DNA of 64,000 bases from G020348185 sp964525045 (GTDB lineage Bacteria > Nitrospirota > Nitrospiria > Nitrospirales > UBA8639): contig CAZGFD010000002.1 in assembly GCA_964525045.1 (NCBI GenBank), positions 186,001-250,000 of the forward strand. Reading direction: 5' to 3'. The notes beneath the pieces are model-generated. The model was not told the DNA's origin. It searched no databases and worked only from the letters and a program-made list of their open reading frames with translations. The first letter of the stretch is position 1. Each line of letters begins with the position of its first letter. Of the stretch, positions 55,402 through 63,414 are shown in pieces. The translations under genes and the position numbers were made by a program.

Positions 55402-57645
55402 ATGTCCATACAACCTGACATTATCTACACTAAAGTCGATGAAGCGCCAGAGTTAGCGAGTGGTTCATTTGTCCCCATCATTCAAGCCTTTGCTAGTACA
55501 GCCGGGGTGAACGTCGGCAGAAAAGATATATCGCTCGCCGGTAGAATTATTTCCCAATTTCCGGAAAGACTCAAGCCGGAGCAACAGCAACCTGATGATC
55601 TGGCTCTTTTGGGAGAAATGGTTGAGACCCCGGATGCCAACGTCATCAAGCTTCCCAATATCAGTGCCTCCATCCCACAAATACAGGCTGCGGTCAAAGA
55701 ATTGCAATCCCAAGGGTACGACATTCCGGACTATCCGGAAGATCCTAAGACTGATAAAGAGAAGGAAATTAAAGCCAGGTTTGATAAGGTGAAGGGGAGT
55801 GCGGTCAACCCCGTCTTGAGACAGGGAAACTCGGACCGTCGGGCATCGACGTCAGTTAAAGAATACGCCAAAAAAAATCCCCATAAAATGGGCAAATGGA
55901 CCAAAGACTCCCGAACCCACGTGGCCCACATGACGAGTGGAGATTTCCGATCAAATGAAAAGTCAGCTACGATCACGGAGAAGAATGCTGGAAAATTCAG
56001 GATTGAGTTTGTTGGAAGGGACGGGAATACCACGGTATTGAAAGATAACGTGACAGTGGATAAGGGAGATGTGGCGGACGCCACAAGGATGAGCGCCAAG
56101 GCCTTAAATCAATTTTTCAGGGAGCAAATCACCGACGCCAAAAAGAATAATATTTTATTGTCCCTACACATGAAGGCCACCATGATGAAAGTGTCCGATC
56201 CCATCATTTTTGGCCATGCCGTGAAGGTGTATTTTGAAGACGTCTTTAAGAAACATGAAAAAGTCTTTACTGAACTGGGTGTGAATCCAAATAACGGGAT
56301 TGGTGACGTCTACGCGAAGATCGGCAAATTACCAGAAGCTCAACAGGAAGAAATCAAAGCGGACATTCAAGCCGCGCTGAAGAATGGCCCCGATCTGGCT
56401 ATGGTGGATTCAGACAGAGGGATTACGAACCTCCATGTTCCGAGCGACATTATCATTGACGCCTCAATGGCCGCGTCGATCCGGACCTCAGGAAAAATGT
56501 GGGGTCCGGACGGAAAAGAGCATGATACCAAGGCCATGATTCCGGACCACAGTTATGCCGGAATTTATCAGGCCGTCATCGATTTCTGTCGAGAGAATGG
56601 CGAATTCAATCCAGCGACGATGGGCAGTGTTCCCAACGTGGGCCTCATGGCACAAAAGGCCCAGGAATATGGTTCCCACGATAAAACATTTGAATCCCCA
56701 GGCCACGGGACCATTCGCGTCATTGATGGAGCCGGAAATGTCTTACATCAACACGAAGTTGAAAAAGGGGATATCTGGCGCATGTGCACCGTTAAAGATA
56801 TCCCAATCCAAGACTGGGTGAAATTGGCCATTAATCGTGCCAGAGCTTCATCCACTCCCGTGGTCTTCTGGTTGGATAAAACCAGAGCCCATGATGCCCA
56901 GATCATTGAAAAATTGAATCGCTATTTAAAGGATCACGACACCAAAGGTCTGGATATTCAGATCATGCCCCCCGTGGATGCCATGAAGCACTCGCTCAAA
57001 CGCGCCAAAGAAGGAAAGGACACTATTGCCGCCACCGGGAACGTCCTTCGGGATTATCTCACCGATCTTTTCCCGATTCTGGAATTGGGGACCAGCGCCA
57101 AAATGCTTTCTATCGTTCCCTTGATTAACGGAGGCGGTTTATTTGAGACGGGAGCCGGGGGCTCAGCTCCCAAACATGTCCAACAGTTCCTCAAAGAAGG
57201 GCATTTACGTTGGGATTCGCTTGGCGAATTCTTGGCGCTAGCAGAATCATTTTCTCATTTAAGTCGAACTCGCGGAAACAAAAAGGCACAAGTGCTGGCG
57301 GATACCCTTGATCGTGCCACTGGGAAATTAATGGAAAACCAAAAGAATCCAGGTCGTGTAATGGGTGAGTTGGATAATGCCGGCAGCCATGTGTATGAGG
57401 CCTTGTATTGGGCTCAAGAATTAGCCGCGCAGAATGACGATCCAGCCCTGAAGCAAAAGTTCACCCCTATCGCAAAAGAACTTGAGGCAAACCTCGATAA
57501 GATTCTTGAAGAGCTGAAAGCCGCCAAAGGCAAGCCAATCGACATCGGTGGGTATTACCATCCCGATCCGGAAAAGGTAAAAGCCGCCATGCGTCCAAGC
57601 GCGACACTCAACAAAATCTTGGACAGTTTGGCATCAGCGGCTTGA
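55402..57645 (+). CDS. Monomeric-type NADP-dependent isocitrate dehydrogenase
   Basis: The 747-residue protein matches the monomeric IDH family (~740 residues) rather than the common ~415-residue dimeric enzyme. Landmarks are ELASGSFVPIIQAFASTAGV at the N-terminus, NPVLRQGNSDRRAS (substrate loop), MKVSDPIIFGHAV, GDVYAKI, FWLDKTRAHDAQI (cofactor region) and NGGGLFETGAGGSAPKHVQ. In the reductive cycle it would carboxylate 2-oxoglutarate to isocitrate with NADPH. It stands opposite the rTCA operon and shares an upstream element with it. GAGGAAAAG precedes the ATG; a strong terminator follows the stop. Confidence 0.95.
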   Translation: MSIQPDIIYTKVDEAPELASGSFVPIIQAFASTAGVNVGRKDISLAGRIISQFPERLKPEQQQPDDLALLGEMVETPDANVIKLPNISASIPQIQAAVKELQSQGYDIPDYPEDPKTDKEKEIKARFDKVKGSAVNPVLRQGNSDRRASTSVKEYAKKNPHKMGKWTKDSRTHVAHMTSGDFRSNEKSATITEKNAGKFRIEFVGRDGNTTVLKDNVTVDKGDVADATRMSAKALNQFFREQITDAKKNNILLSLHMKATMMKVSDPIIFGHAVKVYFEDVFKKHEKVFTELGVNPNNGIGDVYAKIGKLPEAQQEEIKADIQAALKNGPDLAMVDSDRGITNLHVPSDIIIDASMAASIRTSGKMWGPDGKEHDTKAMIPDHSYAGIYQAVIDFCRENGEFNPATMGSVPNVGLMAQKAQEYGSHDKTFESPGHGTIRVIDGAGNVLHQHEVEKGDIWRMCTVKDIPIQDWVKLAINRARASSTPVVFWLDKTRAHDAQIIEKLNRYLKDHDTKGLDIQIMPPVDAMKHSLKRAKEGKDTIAATGNVLRDYLTDLFPILELGTSAKMLSIVPLINGGGLFETGAGGSAPKHVQQFLKEGHLRWDSLGEFLALAESFSHLSRTRGNKKAQVLADTLDRATGKLMENQKNPGRVMGELDNAGSHVYEALYWAQELAAQNDDPALKQKFTPIAKELEANLDKILEELKAAKGKPIDIGGYYHPDPEKVKAAMRPSATLNKILDSLASAA

Positions 57646-57651
57646 TTACAG

Positions 57652-57691
57652 ATGAGAGGATCTCATGGGCGTTCATGTGAGATCCTCTCAT
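57652..57691 (+). terminator. Rho-independent terminator of idh
   Basis: A perfect 14-bp stem (57652-57665 with 57678-57691, ATGAGAGGATCTCA / TGAGATCCTCTCAT) with a 12-nt loop is followed by TTTTC. It begins 7 nt after the idh stop codon. It is the best terminator in the window. Confidence 0.85.
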
Positions 57692-57827
57692 TTTCTCCCT
57701 TGCTCAAGAAGTTCAGAACTGATTTGTATTTACGGGCTCAGCTTAAAGCCCTATCTCTCCCCATTTGACTTCTTCCGAACGGTTTATCGCAGGTATCCCC
57801 CTAGCCCGGCTAGACCACCCAACAACC

Positions 57828-58178
57828 ATGAAACAGACATTGAAAACCAGCTTGGTGTTTGTTTTGGCCATTTTTTTTCTTATGGCCGGTGGGGCTAAGC
57901 TTCTGGATCCTGCCGCGCATGCTCAGGATTTTGCCCACTGGGGGTACCCCCAGTGGTTCCTTTACGTAACGGGGTTTATCGAGGCGGGGGGTGCAATTGG
58001 CCTTTTGATTCCAACAACAAGGTTCTATTCTACCCTCGTGTTGATGGCGACCATGGTGGGCGCTGCGGCTACTCATCTTAGGGCCGGAGAGATGGGAGCC
58101 GTCCCTGTCCCCTTATTCATTCTCATTCTCCTAATAGTCCTCGGATGGACTCTTCGGTCTTCCAAAATCAATTCATAA
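57828..58178 (+). CDS. DoxX-like membrane protein
   Basis: A ~116-residue protein with four membrane helices. LVFVLAIFFLMAGGAKLLDP begins the DoxX fold, GYPQWFLYVTGFIEAGGAIGL is the central pair, and VPLFILILLIVLGW the last helix. DoxX-like proteins are small integral membrane proteins, some linked to oxidation of sulfur compounds or to redox stress; the specific role is unknown. The ATG at 57828 gives the usual family start (MKQT then helix 1); an upstream ATG at 57765 would add 21 residues. It follows the idh terminator, so it probably has its own promoter. Confidence 0.78.
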   Translation: MKQTLKTSLVFVLAIFFLMAGGAKLLDPAAHAQDFAHWGYPQWFLYVTGFIEAGGAIGLLIPTTRFYSTLVLMATMVGAAATHLRAGEMGAVPVPLFILILLIVLGWTLRSSKINS

Positions 58179-58468
58179 AATTCCGTCAGTTTCCGTTCTT
58201 ATGAAGTTCCCCGCACCCCCGCCCTCTTCCCAGGGGCGAGGGAGTCAAAGGGGACCTCATGGTTCACGCCAAAACAGGCTGGGCACGTTTCAAGTCGGGA
58301 ATGGCCTTGCCATTTGGGAAAAGACCCGATCGTTGTGGAAAATGGGGAGGCGATGGTCCATGGCAATTTGTCCTATTACACAATCAATCGTACTTCGAAT
58401 AGGAAAGCCCTTAATTCTTCCTCCCATTTAAGAAGGCCTCATAGGCGGCAAGAGGATGCTTTTATGGG
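58179..58468. repeat. Gap with a REP-like GC-rich palindrome
   Basis: Near 58212-58240 the sequence CCCCCGCCCTCTTCCCAGGG then GCGAGGGAG is a looser relative of the palindromes at 13066 and 34244. No gene was recognised in the rest of the gap between the convergent DoxX and pilX genes. Confidence 0.4.
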
Positions 58469-59866
58469 TCACATGACTTGTCGCCATTTGGTTACGGTCA
58501 GAGGCCGGCTCAAGAGGCTGGTTTTTATTGCGCAGCTATTATAGGCAATGGTGACCTCGCCATCGAGATGTTGAATGTCATCACTCCACACCCCGCCCCA
58601 AATCTGGACGGAACCGGTTGAGCCATCGATGGTCAGCGTGCCGGTATTCACAATAAGCCCCTGCCAATTGAAAGGGCCTTTGATCTGCACATGGCCGTCG
58701 ACTAACAAAATGCCAAATCCGATAGCATTTTGAATTGTGAAAAGGCCTGTACCCTCAGCCCCCCCCGCATCTGCATAAAGCGTCCATGAGTCAGTCGAGC
58801 TTCCCAGGGGAACACCATTCAGATCAGATGTGAGAAGTCGTGCCCCTTGTCTTAATGTTGCAATTGTATAAGGCAAATCAATATCCAAAGGGCCTTGAGC
58901 CGGAACCGAGGGATTTCCCTGGAAATTCGCATTCCCGCTGGTGACCGAAGGAGTCAGGGTATACACAGGGGCCTTGGAAGGGAGGGCCCCGCAATTGTCG
59001 ACTCCGCTAATCGTACTGGACGTTCCTGTCAAAGAAACGCCGCTCCTGGCATAAAGCGCGCCGAGGGCTCTTGGACCCGGGTGATGTATAACCTCTACTT
59101 CGAGAACCGACGCTCCACATTTCATCGTCCCGTGAGCTGTCACGACTTCAACAGGAAACGCATCTGTAGTGCCGGTTGTTGAAAATTCGATCGGCTTGGT
59201 CCAGTGGCTTGCAGGATACCCATAGAAAATGGCATGACCCCGATTTCCCTTCGTATGTTTCTCAAGACTTCCATCATAATCAAAGTAATGAGGAGTCTCG
59301 GAGCGATGTCCATTTCTTTCGGCATCGTACTCAGTTTTGTGTCGTATCTTGACCCAGTAGGGCAAATCCGCTTGAAGGCTGTTCTCCACGATCGCCGTGT
59401 TCGCCTGTGAGCCGTGAGTGGGGACGTAATTGGAAAAATTCTCTGAATAATTTTTGTCATCGGTCGGCTTCCAATCGGAGGACGTTAGGACATAGGCTGA
59501 CCATTGTGGGTTGTATTCAGAACCCGGGTCTCTAATAAATCCTGCCGTTCCAGAAGAAGGCCCCCTCAATCGGGCTCGGGCTTCTTCGATACCGGCTTCA
59601 GCCAGATAGAAGGCTTTGATTCCACGACGGTAATTGCCGCTGATTGTCATTTCCGTCGAGGTGGCTATTAAAATGGAAGTTCCCATTAGGCCAACCATTG
59701 TTATCAACACTAAGGCTGTAACTAAGGCTAGACCGTTCTGCCCCTTTGGCAGGAAGTTGAAAAGGGCCAGGCTACACCGATTTCGAGCTTCAGGTTTCAG
59801 GTTAAAAGCCTCAATGGCTTGTCCTTTGGCATCAGGAAGGTTGTTTCCCCATAAACCAAGTCGCAC
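58469..59866 (-). CDS. PilX-like minor pilin / pilus assembly protein
   Basis: The recognisable N-terminus is NGLALVTALVLITMVGLMG followed by IATSTEMTISGNYRRGIKAFYLAEAGIEEARARL, the PilX_N pattern of type IV pilus assembly proteins. The ~400-residue C-terminal part (a beta-rich region) is not specific. About 45 residues precede that region when GTG 59866 is used, and they are encoded partly by a dispersed repeat (59781-59810). I think they are not native. A good AGGAGG at 59867-59872 touches the GTG and would not serve it. The true start may be a non-ATG codon near 59750. It is the last gene of the minor-pilin operon. Confidence 0.75.
   Translation of the reverse strand: MRLGLWGNNLPDAKGQAIEAFNLKPEARNRCSLALFNFLPKGQNGLALVTALVLITMVGLMGTSILIATSTEMTISGNYRRGIKAFYLAEAGIEEARARLRGPSSGTAGFIRDPGSEYNPQWSAYVLTSSDWKPTDDKNYSENFSNYVPTHGSQANTAIVENSLQADLPYWVKIRHKTEYDAERNGHRSETPHYFDYDGSLEKHTKGNRGHAIFYGYPASHWTKPIEFSTTGTTDAFPVEVVTAHGTMKCGASVLEVEVIHHPGPRALGALYARSGVSLTGTSSTISGVDNCGALPSKAPVYTLTPSVTSGNANFQGNPSVPAQGPLDIDLPYTIATLRQGARLLTSDLNGVPLGSSTDSWTLYADAGGAEGTGLFTIQNAIGFGILLVDGHVQIKGPFNWQGLIVNTGTLTIDGSTGSVQIWGGVWSDDIQHLDGEVTIAYNSCAIKTSLLSRPLTVTKWRQVM
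59781..59810. repeat. Dispersed GAAACCTGAAAC repeat within the 5' end of pilX
   Basis: The plus strand reads TTTCGAGCTTCAGGTTTCAG then GTTAAAAGCC, a member of the family at 1021, 19696 and 33291. It lies between the AGGAGG upstream of pilX and the conserved start of the protein. Confidence 0.65.
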
Positions 59867-59879
59867 CTCCTTTTATCTT

Positions 59880-60479
59880 TCAAAGACCTAAATTCCTGGG
59901 AGTCACTCGCGTCTGAAGGGTGAACTTGCGGTAACCATCATTTTTAGAGAAATGAGGATCGGCTTTCTCCGTTCGTGCCGTTATCGACACTTCAACCTGA
60001 CGAATATTTTCCGAATAGGCCGTCACGTTTCCCTCGCTATCGAAATACTTCACTGAAAAAGCTTCGATGTTTTCTCCCAGCGGCTGTCGACCTCCTCCCG
60101 TATTTCGGCGAAGCGTCAGGGAATCGTGATCATGCGAATAGACAATGGATTCGTTGGAATCGGTCGGAACACCATTTCCATTGAGGTCTGATTTAACAAT
60201 TAGTTTATCTTTATCAAAGGTCACCCCGTAAAAGTCATTTCCCGTAAGAGTATCCCGATTGACCCCCCGAGGATCAAAGCCCGCCATATTGAGTTCACGG
60301 ATGATCAGGTCCAGAGCAGCCCTGGCTTGTTGCTGCATATCAAGGATATTTTCCCGAACGACCTGATTTTTGACCTGCGAGAGATAGAGGTGGTAGATCA
60401 CACCTATCGTGAGGGTGCTTAGCGCAAGTGCCAAAATGACTTCCACAAGGGTAAAGCCACCAACGTCACCATTGTTCAT
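59880..60479 (-). CDS. PilW-like minor pilin
   Basis: A 199-residue prepilin-like protein. GGFTLVEVILALALSTLTIGV is the type III signal: cleavage after the Gly, Phe at +1, Glu at +5, then the hydrophobic helix. It continues MQQQARAALDLIIRELNMAGFDPRG, typical of PilW. Minor pilins prime pilus assembly and sit at the tip. It lies 11 nt downstream of pilV. The end overlaps the region just upstream of pilX. Confidence 0.85.
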   Translation of the reverse strand: MNNGDVGGFTLVEVILALALSTLTIGVIYHLYLSQVKNQVVRENILDMQQQARAALDLIIRELNMAGFDPRGVNRDTLTGNDFYGVTFDKDKLIVKSDLNGNGVPTDSNESIVYSHDHDSLTLRRNTGGGRQPLGENIEAFSVKYFDSEGNVTAYSENIRQVEVSITARTEKADPHFSKNDGYRKFTLQTRVTPRNLGL

Positions 60480-60490
60480 TTTTTTCAGGC

Positions 60491-60898
60491 TTATTCGGAT
60501 AGGATGGTGGAAAAGGAAACGGAATGCCGGCCTGAATCCCAGGCGACCTTCACAATTATGGTCTGCAACCTGGGAGCGGGAGTATTAGGCTTTGTTGTGA
60601 CGATCCTTTCAAATAACGGTTCACCAGGAATGGTGCCGTATGTCTCGAGGTGGGAGCGTTGGTCCAACATTGCAGGGCGGTAGCCTATTCGACGAATCTC
60701 TTCCAGCGAATCCTGAGCCAGAGTCACGGCCTTGGTCATTTTCTGGCTTAAGGCTGATCCTTTAATAGCCACGGTACTAAAACCGGCCATTCCCAGGGCC
60801 GCGATTGACACCAACGTCATTGCCACCAGCACTTCGAGGAGACTGATTCCTTGGTTATTTCCGATAGTCTTTCTATCATTCCGTCGCAAGCCCATCAT
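60491..60898 (-). CDS. PilV-like minor pilin
   Basis: A 135-residue prepilin. NQGISLLEVLVAMTLVSIAAL is the signal (Gly, then I, with Glu at +5), followed by MAGFSTVAIKG and LAQDSLEEIRRIGY, the PilV pattern. The ATG overlaps the stop of fimT by 4 nt (ATGA), so the two are translationally coupled. Confidence 0.84.
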   Translation of the reverse strand: MMGLRRNDRKTIGNNQGISLLEVLVAMTLVSIAALGMAGFSTVAIKGSALSQKMTKAVTLAQDSLEEIRRIGYRPAMLDQRSHLETYGTIPGEPLFERIVTTKPNTPAPRLQTIIVKVAWDSGRHSVSFSTILSE

Positions 60899-61395
60899 GA
60901 ATGATCGACCAATGGTTGCACTTTAACTCGACCCGTAATGCCAATAGAGATGCTTGTGGAACCGGCGGAATTCTTCAACGTTATTGTCCCAAGGTTGGAG
61001 GCAGTTCCGCGAGGATGAAAAATCGGATTGTTCGTCGAGATCAGTGTGACGTCGGGATAATCGGTCTGGATATCTCGCGTGACCAGGAGTTCTCCAGGAT
61101 CCGGTTTTCCATTACTATTGTCGTCATCCAGAATGGTATAAAACCGATCATCTACAAATGTCACTCGATGCTTGTTTCCCTGGGTAACCGCTTGCATCTT
61201 TGCTCCCATGAAATCCGAAACCACTTGCCTGGTCGCCCCATTCAAACGCCATTTTGGCATTTGAGATGAGAGCCAGTATTGCCCGAGCAAGGTGACCATG
61301 AGCAAAATACTCATCACGATCACCAACTCTATCAATGTATATCCTCGGTCGGAATCTGTTTGACCTTTAGACTGATCCTGAGCGAATGCTTCCAT
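60895..61395 (-). CDS. FimT/GspH-type pseudopilin
   Basis: A 166-residue protein with the prepilin signal DRGYTLIELVIVMSILLMVTL (Gly-Tyr cleavage site, Glu +5). GATRQVVSDFMGAKMQAVTQG and the beta domain with HRVTFVDDRFYTILDDDN follow, as in FimT/GspH. It is the first of the minor-pilin genes and is 56 nt downstream of the prepilin peptidase gene. Confidence 0.85.
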   Translation of the reverse strand: MEAFAQDQSKGQTDSDRGYTLIELVIVMSILLMVTLLGQYWLSSQMPKWRLNGATRQVVSDFMGAKMQAVTQGNKHRVTFVDDRFYTILDDDNSNGKPDPGELLVTRDIQTDYPDVTLISTNNPIFHPRGTASNLGTITLKNSAGSTSISIGITGRVKVQPLVDHS

Positions 61396-61451
61396 TGGAC
61401 AACTCGGACTTCATTTCCTCAAATGCCAACTCCTCTGAATTGAACTGCCAA

Positions 61452-62228
61452 TTATTGAATCACACCGAGATACCATGCCAAAATCTCGGGGCCAAACAGT
61501 AATGAGATCACTGCTCCTAGGGCCAGAAACGGGCCAAAGGGCATATATTGCCCGCGCTTCAGGGCACTCACGGCCATGAGGACCACCCCCACCAACGCTC
61601 CAAGAATCGAGGCAATCATGAGAGTGACCATGGCAAGTTGCCAACCGAGAAAAGCTCCAACCATTGCCAAAAGTTTAATGTCGCCTCCCCCAAGACCTTC
61701 TTTTCCGAACAAGAACGGACTAATCCACGCCATCGCTAAGAGGACCCCTCCACCAACAATGACCCCGACGAGGGAATTGAAAAATCCAACAGAGAGAATC
61801 CACGTAGAACACAGCACCCCCAAAATAATACCGGGGAGAGTAATCGCGTCAGAGATCGTGAGATAGTCCCAGTCGATCCAGGAAACGATGAGAAGGGCCG
61901 AAAAAAATACACCATACACAAGGGCAGGCCATCCCCATCCAAAGCGCCACAGAATAGCGACATATCCCACTCCATTCACCAGTTCGACGATAGGATAGCG
62001 AGGCGGAATGGAATCACGACAATTTCGGCAACGTCCCCCCAGAAATATGAAACTCAATACAGGAACATTGTCATACCATCCAATATGCCGTCCGCATTTA
62101 GGACATGCTGATCGAGGCGTGACAATGGATTGCTCCCGTGGCATCCGGTAGATGCAGACCGTCAGAAAGCTTCCGATAAGGGTCCCGAATACAAACACCC
62201 CCAACTCCATGATCCCGAAAGACAGCAT
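61452..62228 (-). CDS. pilD: Prepilin peptidase / N-methyltransferase
   Basis: A membrane aspartyl protease that cleaves the leader peptide of type IV prepilins and methylates the new N-terminus. The N-terminal cytoplasmic domain carries CPKCGRHIGWYDNVPVLSF and CRNC, the two CxxC pairs. The catalytic Asp residues are in SWIDWDYLTISD and GGGDIKLLAMVGAFLG (GxGD). About eight helices follow. The start is uncertain: GTG 62246, ATG 62228 and ATG 62210 are all in frame; I prefer 62228. It is the first gene of the operon with the four pilins and is divergent from the LuxR-type gene. Confidence 0.92.
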   Translation of the reverse strand: MLSFGIMELGVFVFGTLIGSFLTVCIYRMPREQSIVTPRSACPKCGRHIGWYDNVPVLSFIFLGGRCRNCRDSIPPRYPIVELVNGVGYVAILWRFGWGWPALVYGVFFSALLIVSWIDWDYLTISDAITLPGIILGVLCSTWILSVGFFNSLVGVIVGGGVLLAMAWISPFLFGKEGLGGGDIKLLAMVGAFLGWQLAMVTLMIASILGALVGVVLMAVSALKRGQYMPFGPFLALGAVISLLFGPEILAWYLGVIQ

Positions 62229-62360
62229 GAGGCTTTCTTCTTGCACAACCCTAATCTCAAGGATTACGTAGAATTCTGTGTTTACATTGGAGGTTGCAGC
62301 CTGCTACTATCCCTTAAATAGTTAAGCTGTAGTAAAAGATTTGAGGAGGCATATTACGTC

Positions 62361-62621
62361 ATGGCTACCCGAACCAAGTCTAAAAAGCGAGAGTTACCGC
62401 CGATCAGGCGTAAACGCCCCGAAGCTCTGACAGATCGTGAACAGGAAATCTTGCAACTGATTTGGTCCGGCTTAAAAAATAAAGAAATCGCCCACCGATT
62501 AAAAATCAGCGTGAAAACGGTGGAAGCGCATCGAGCGAATATGATGAAAAAGGTTCGTGTCTCCAACGCCGCCCAGCTCTTGAACGCAGCAATTCAGGAA
62601 GGTCTCATTCAAATTAGATAG
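62361..62621 (+). CDS. Stand-alone LuxR/GerE-type HTH regulator
   Basis: The 86-residue protein is only the DNA-binding domain: LTDREQEILQLIWSGLKNKEIAHRL, then KTVEAHRANMMKKVRVSNAAQLLNAAI, a complete GerE HTH. The first 20 residues are very basic. There is no receiver or other sensor. GGAGG lies about 11 nt before the ATG. Because it lies 130 nt from the divergent pilin operon, it could regulate it; this is inference. Its stop overlaps the end of rlmB by 8 nt on the other strand. Confidence 0.85.
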   Translation: MATRTKSKKRELPPIRRKRPEALTDREQEILQLIWSGLKNKEIAHRLKISVKTVEAHRANMMKKVRVSNAAQLLNAAIQEGLIQIR

Positions 62622-63414
62622 TACCTCCTCCCGTTCCCTTATTTTCTCGCCGTTGCCGAACTGCTTCGAATAACACAATCCCTACCGTCACGGATAGATT
62701 CAGCGATTCAATTTGGCCCATCATCGGGATCGTGACTCGTTCATCACACTTTTTCTTGACACCGGGTCGAATTCCTCCTCCTTCGGCTCCAAACACCAAT
62801 GCCACAGGCTCTTGTAGATCCATCGCAGTATAGGGAGTGGAGGCCGAGGGGTCCAAGGCATAGGTCTTCACCCCACAATCTTTGAGTTTTTCGATAAGCC
62901 GGCTGGTATTACGGGATCGGGCGACCTGAACATATTCGATGGCCCCGGCAGAGGCTTTGGCTACCCCGGCCGTCAATCCAACCGAGCGACGCTCAGGGAT
63001 AAATACTCCGTGGACACCAGCGGCATCAGCGGTTCTTAAGACCGCCCCAAGGTTTTGAGGGTCTTGGATACTGTCGAAAACCACCAAAAGGGCAGGACTC
63101 GTATGCTGAACGGCATGGTCAAGGAGATCTTGTTCCTCGGCATAGGCTTTGGCTCCAACCAGACCGACAATCCCTTGATGCCGTCCCTGTGGGACGAACC
63201 GGTCTAATCGTGCGGGTGGGTCAATGTGAATCGGAATTCGCTTGGCTCGAGCCAGTTGAACCAGGTCCGAAAATTGACGATCGGGACGAACGACATGAAT
63301 CCGCAAAAGTGGTCGGGTGTTAGCACGAAGAATTTCCCGAAGGGTATGCAACCCATAAACGACCTCCGGTTGATCACCGCTTCCATCGGGTTGTACCGTC
63401 GGGCCTGTCCTCAA
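62614..63414 (-). CDS. rlmB: 23S rRNA 2'-O-ribose methyltransferase RlmB-like (SpoU)
   Basis: A SPOUT-class enzyme; RlmB methylates G2251 of 23S rRNA in E. coli. The N-terminal SpoU substrate domain contains VVYGLHTLREILRAN. Motif 1 is QDPQNLGAVLRTADAAGVHG, motif 2 LVFGAEGGGI, motif 3 IPMMGQIESLNLSVTVGIV. The last three blocks form the trefoil-knot SAM site. The start is set at TTG 63414, which has AAAAGG about 8 nt upstream; the longer frame to 63651 only mirrors cysS. It overlaps the end of cysS by 41 nt. Confidence 0.9.
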   Translation of the reverse strand: MRTGPTVQPDGSGDQPEVVYGLHTLREILRANTRPLLRIHVVRPDRQFSDLVQLARAKRIPIHIDPPARLDRFVPQGRHQGIVGLVGAKAYAEEQDLLDHAVQHTSPALLVVFDSIQDPQNLGAVLRTADAAGVHGVFIPERRSVGLTAGVAKASAGAIEYVQVARSRNTSRLIEKLKDCGVKTYALDPSASTPYTAMDLQEPVALVFGAEGGGIRPGVKKKCDERVTIPMMGQIESLNLSVTVGIVLFEAVRQRRENKGTGGGTI

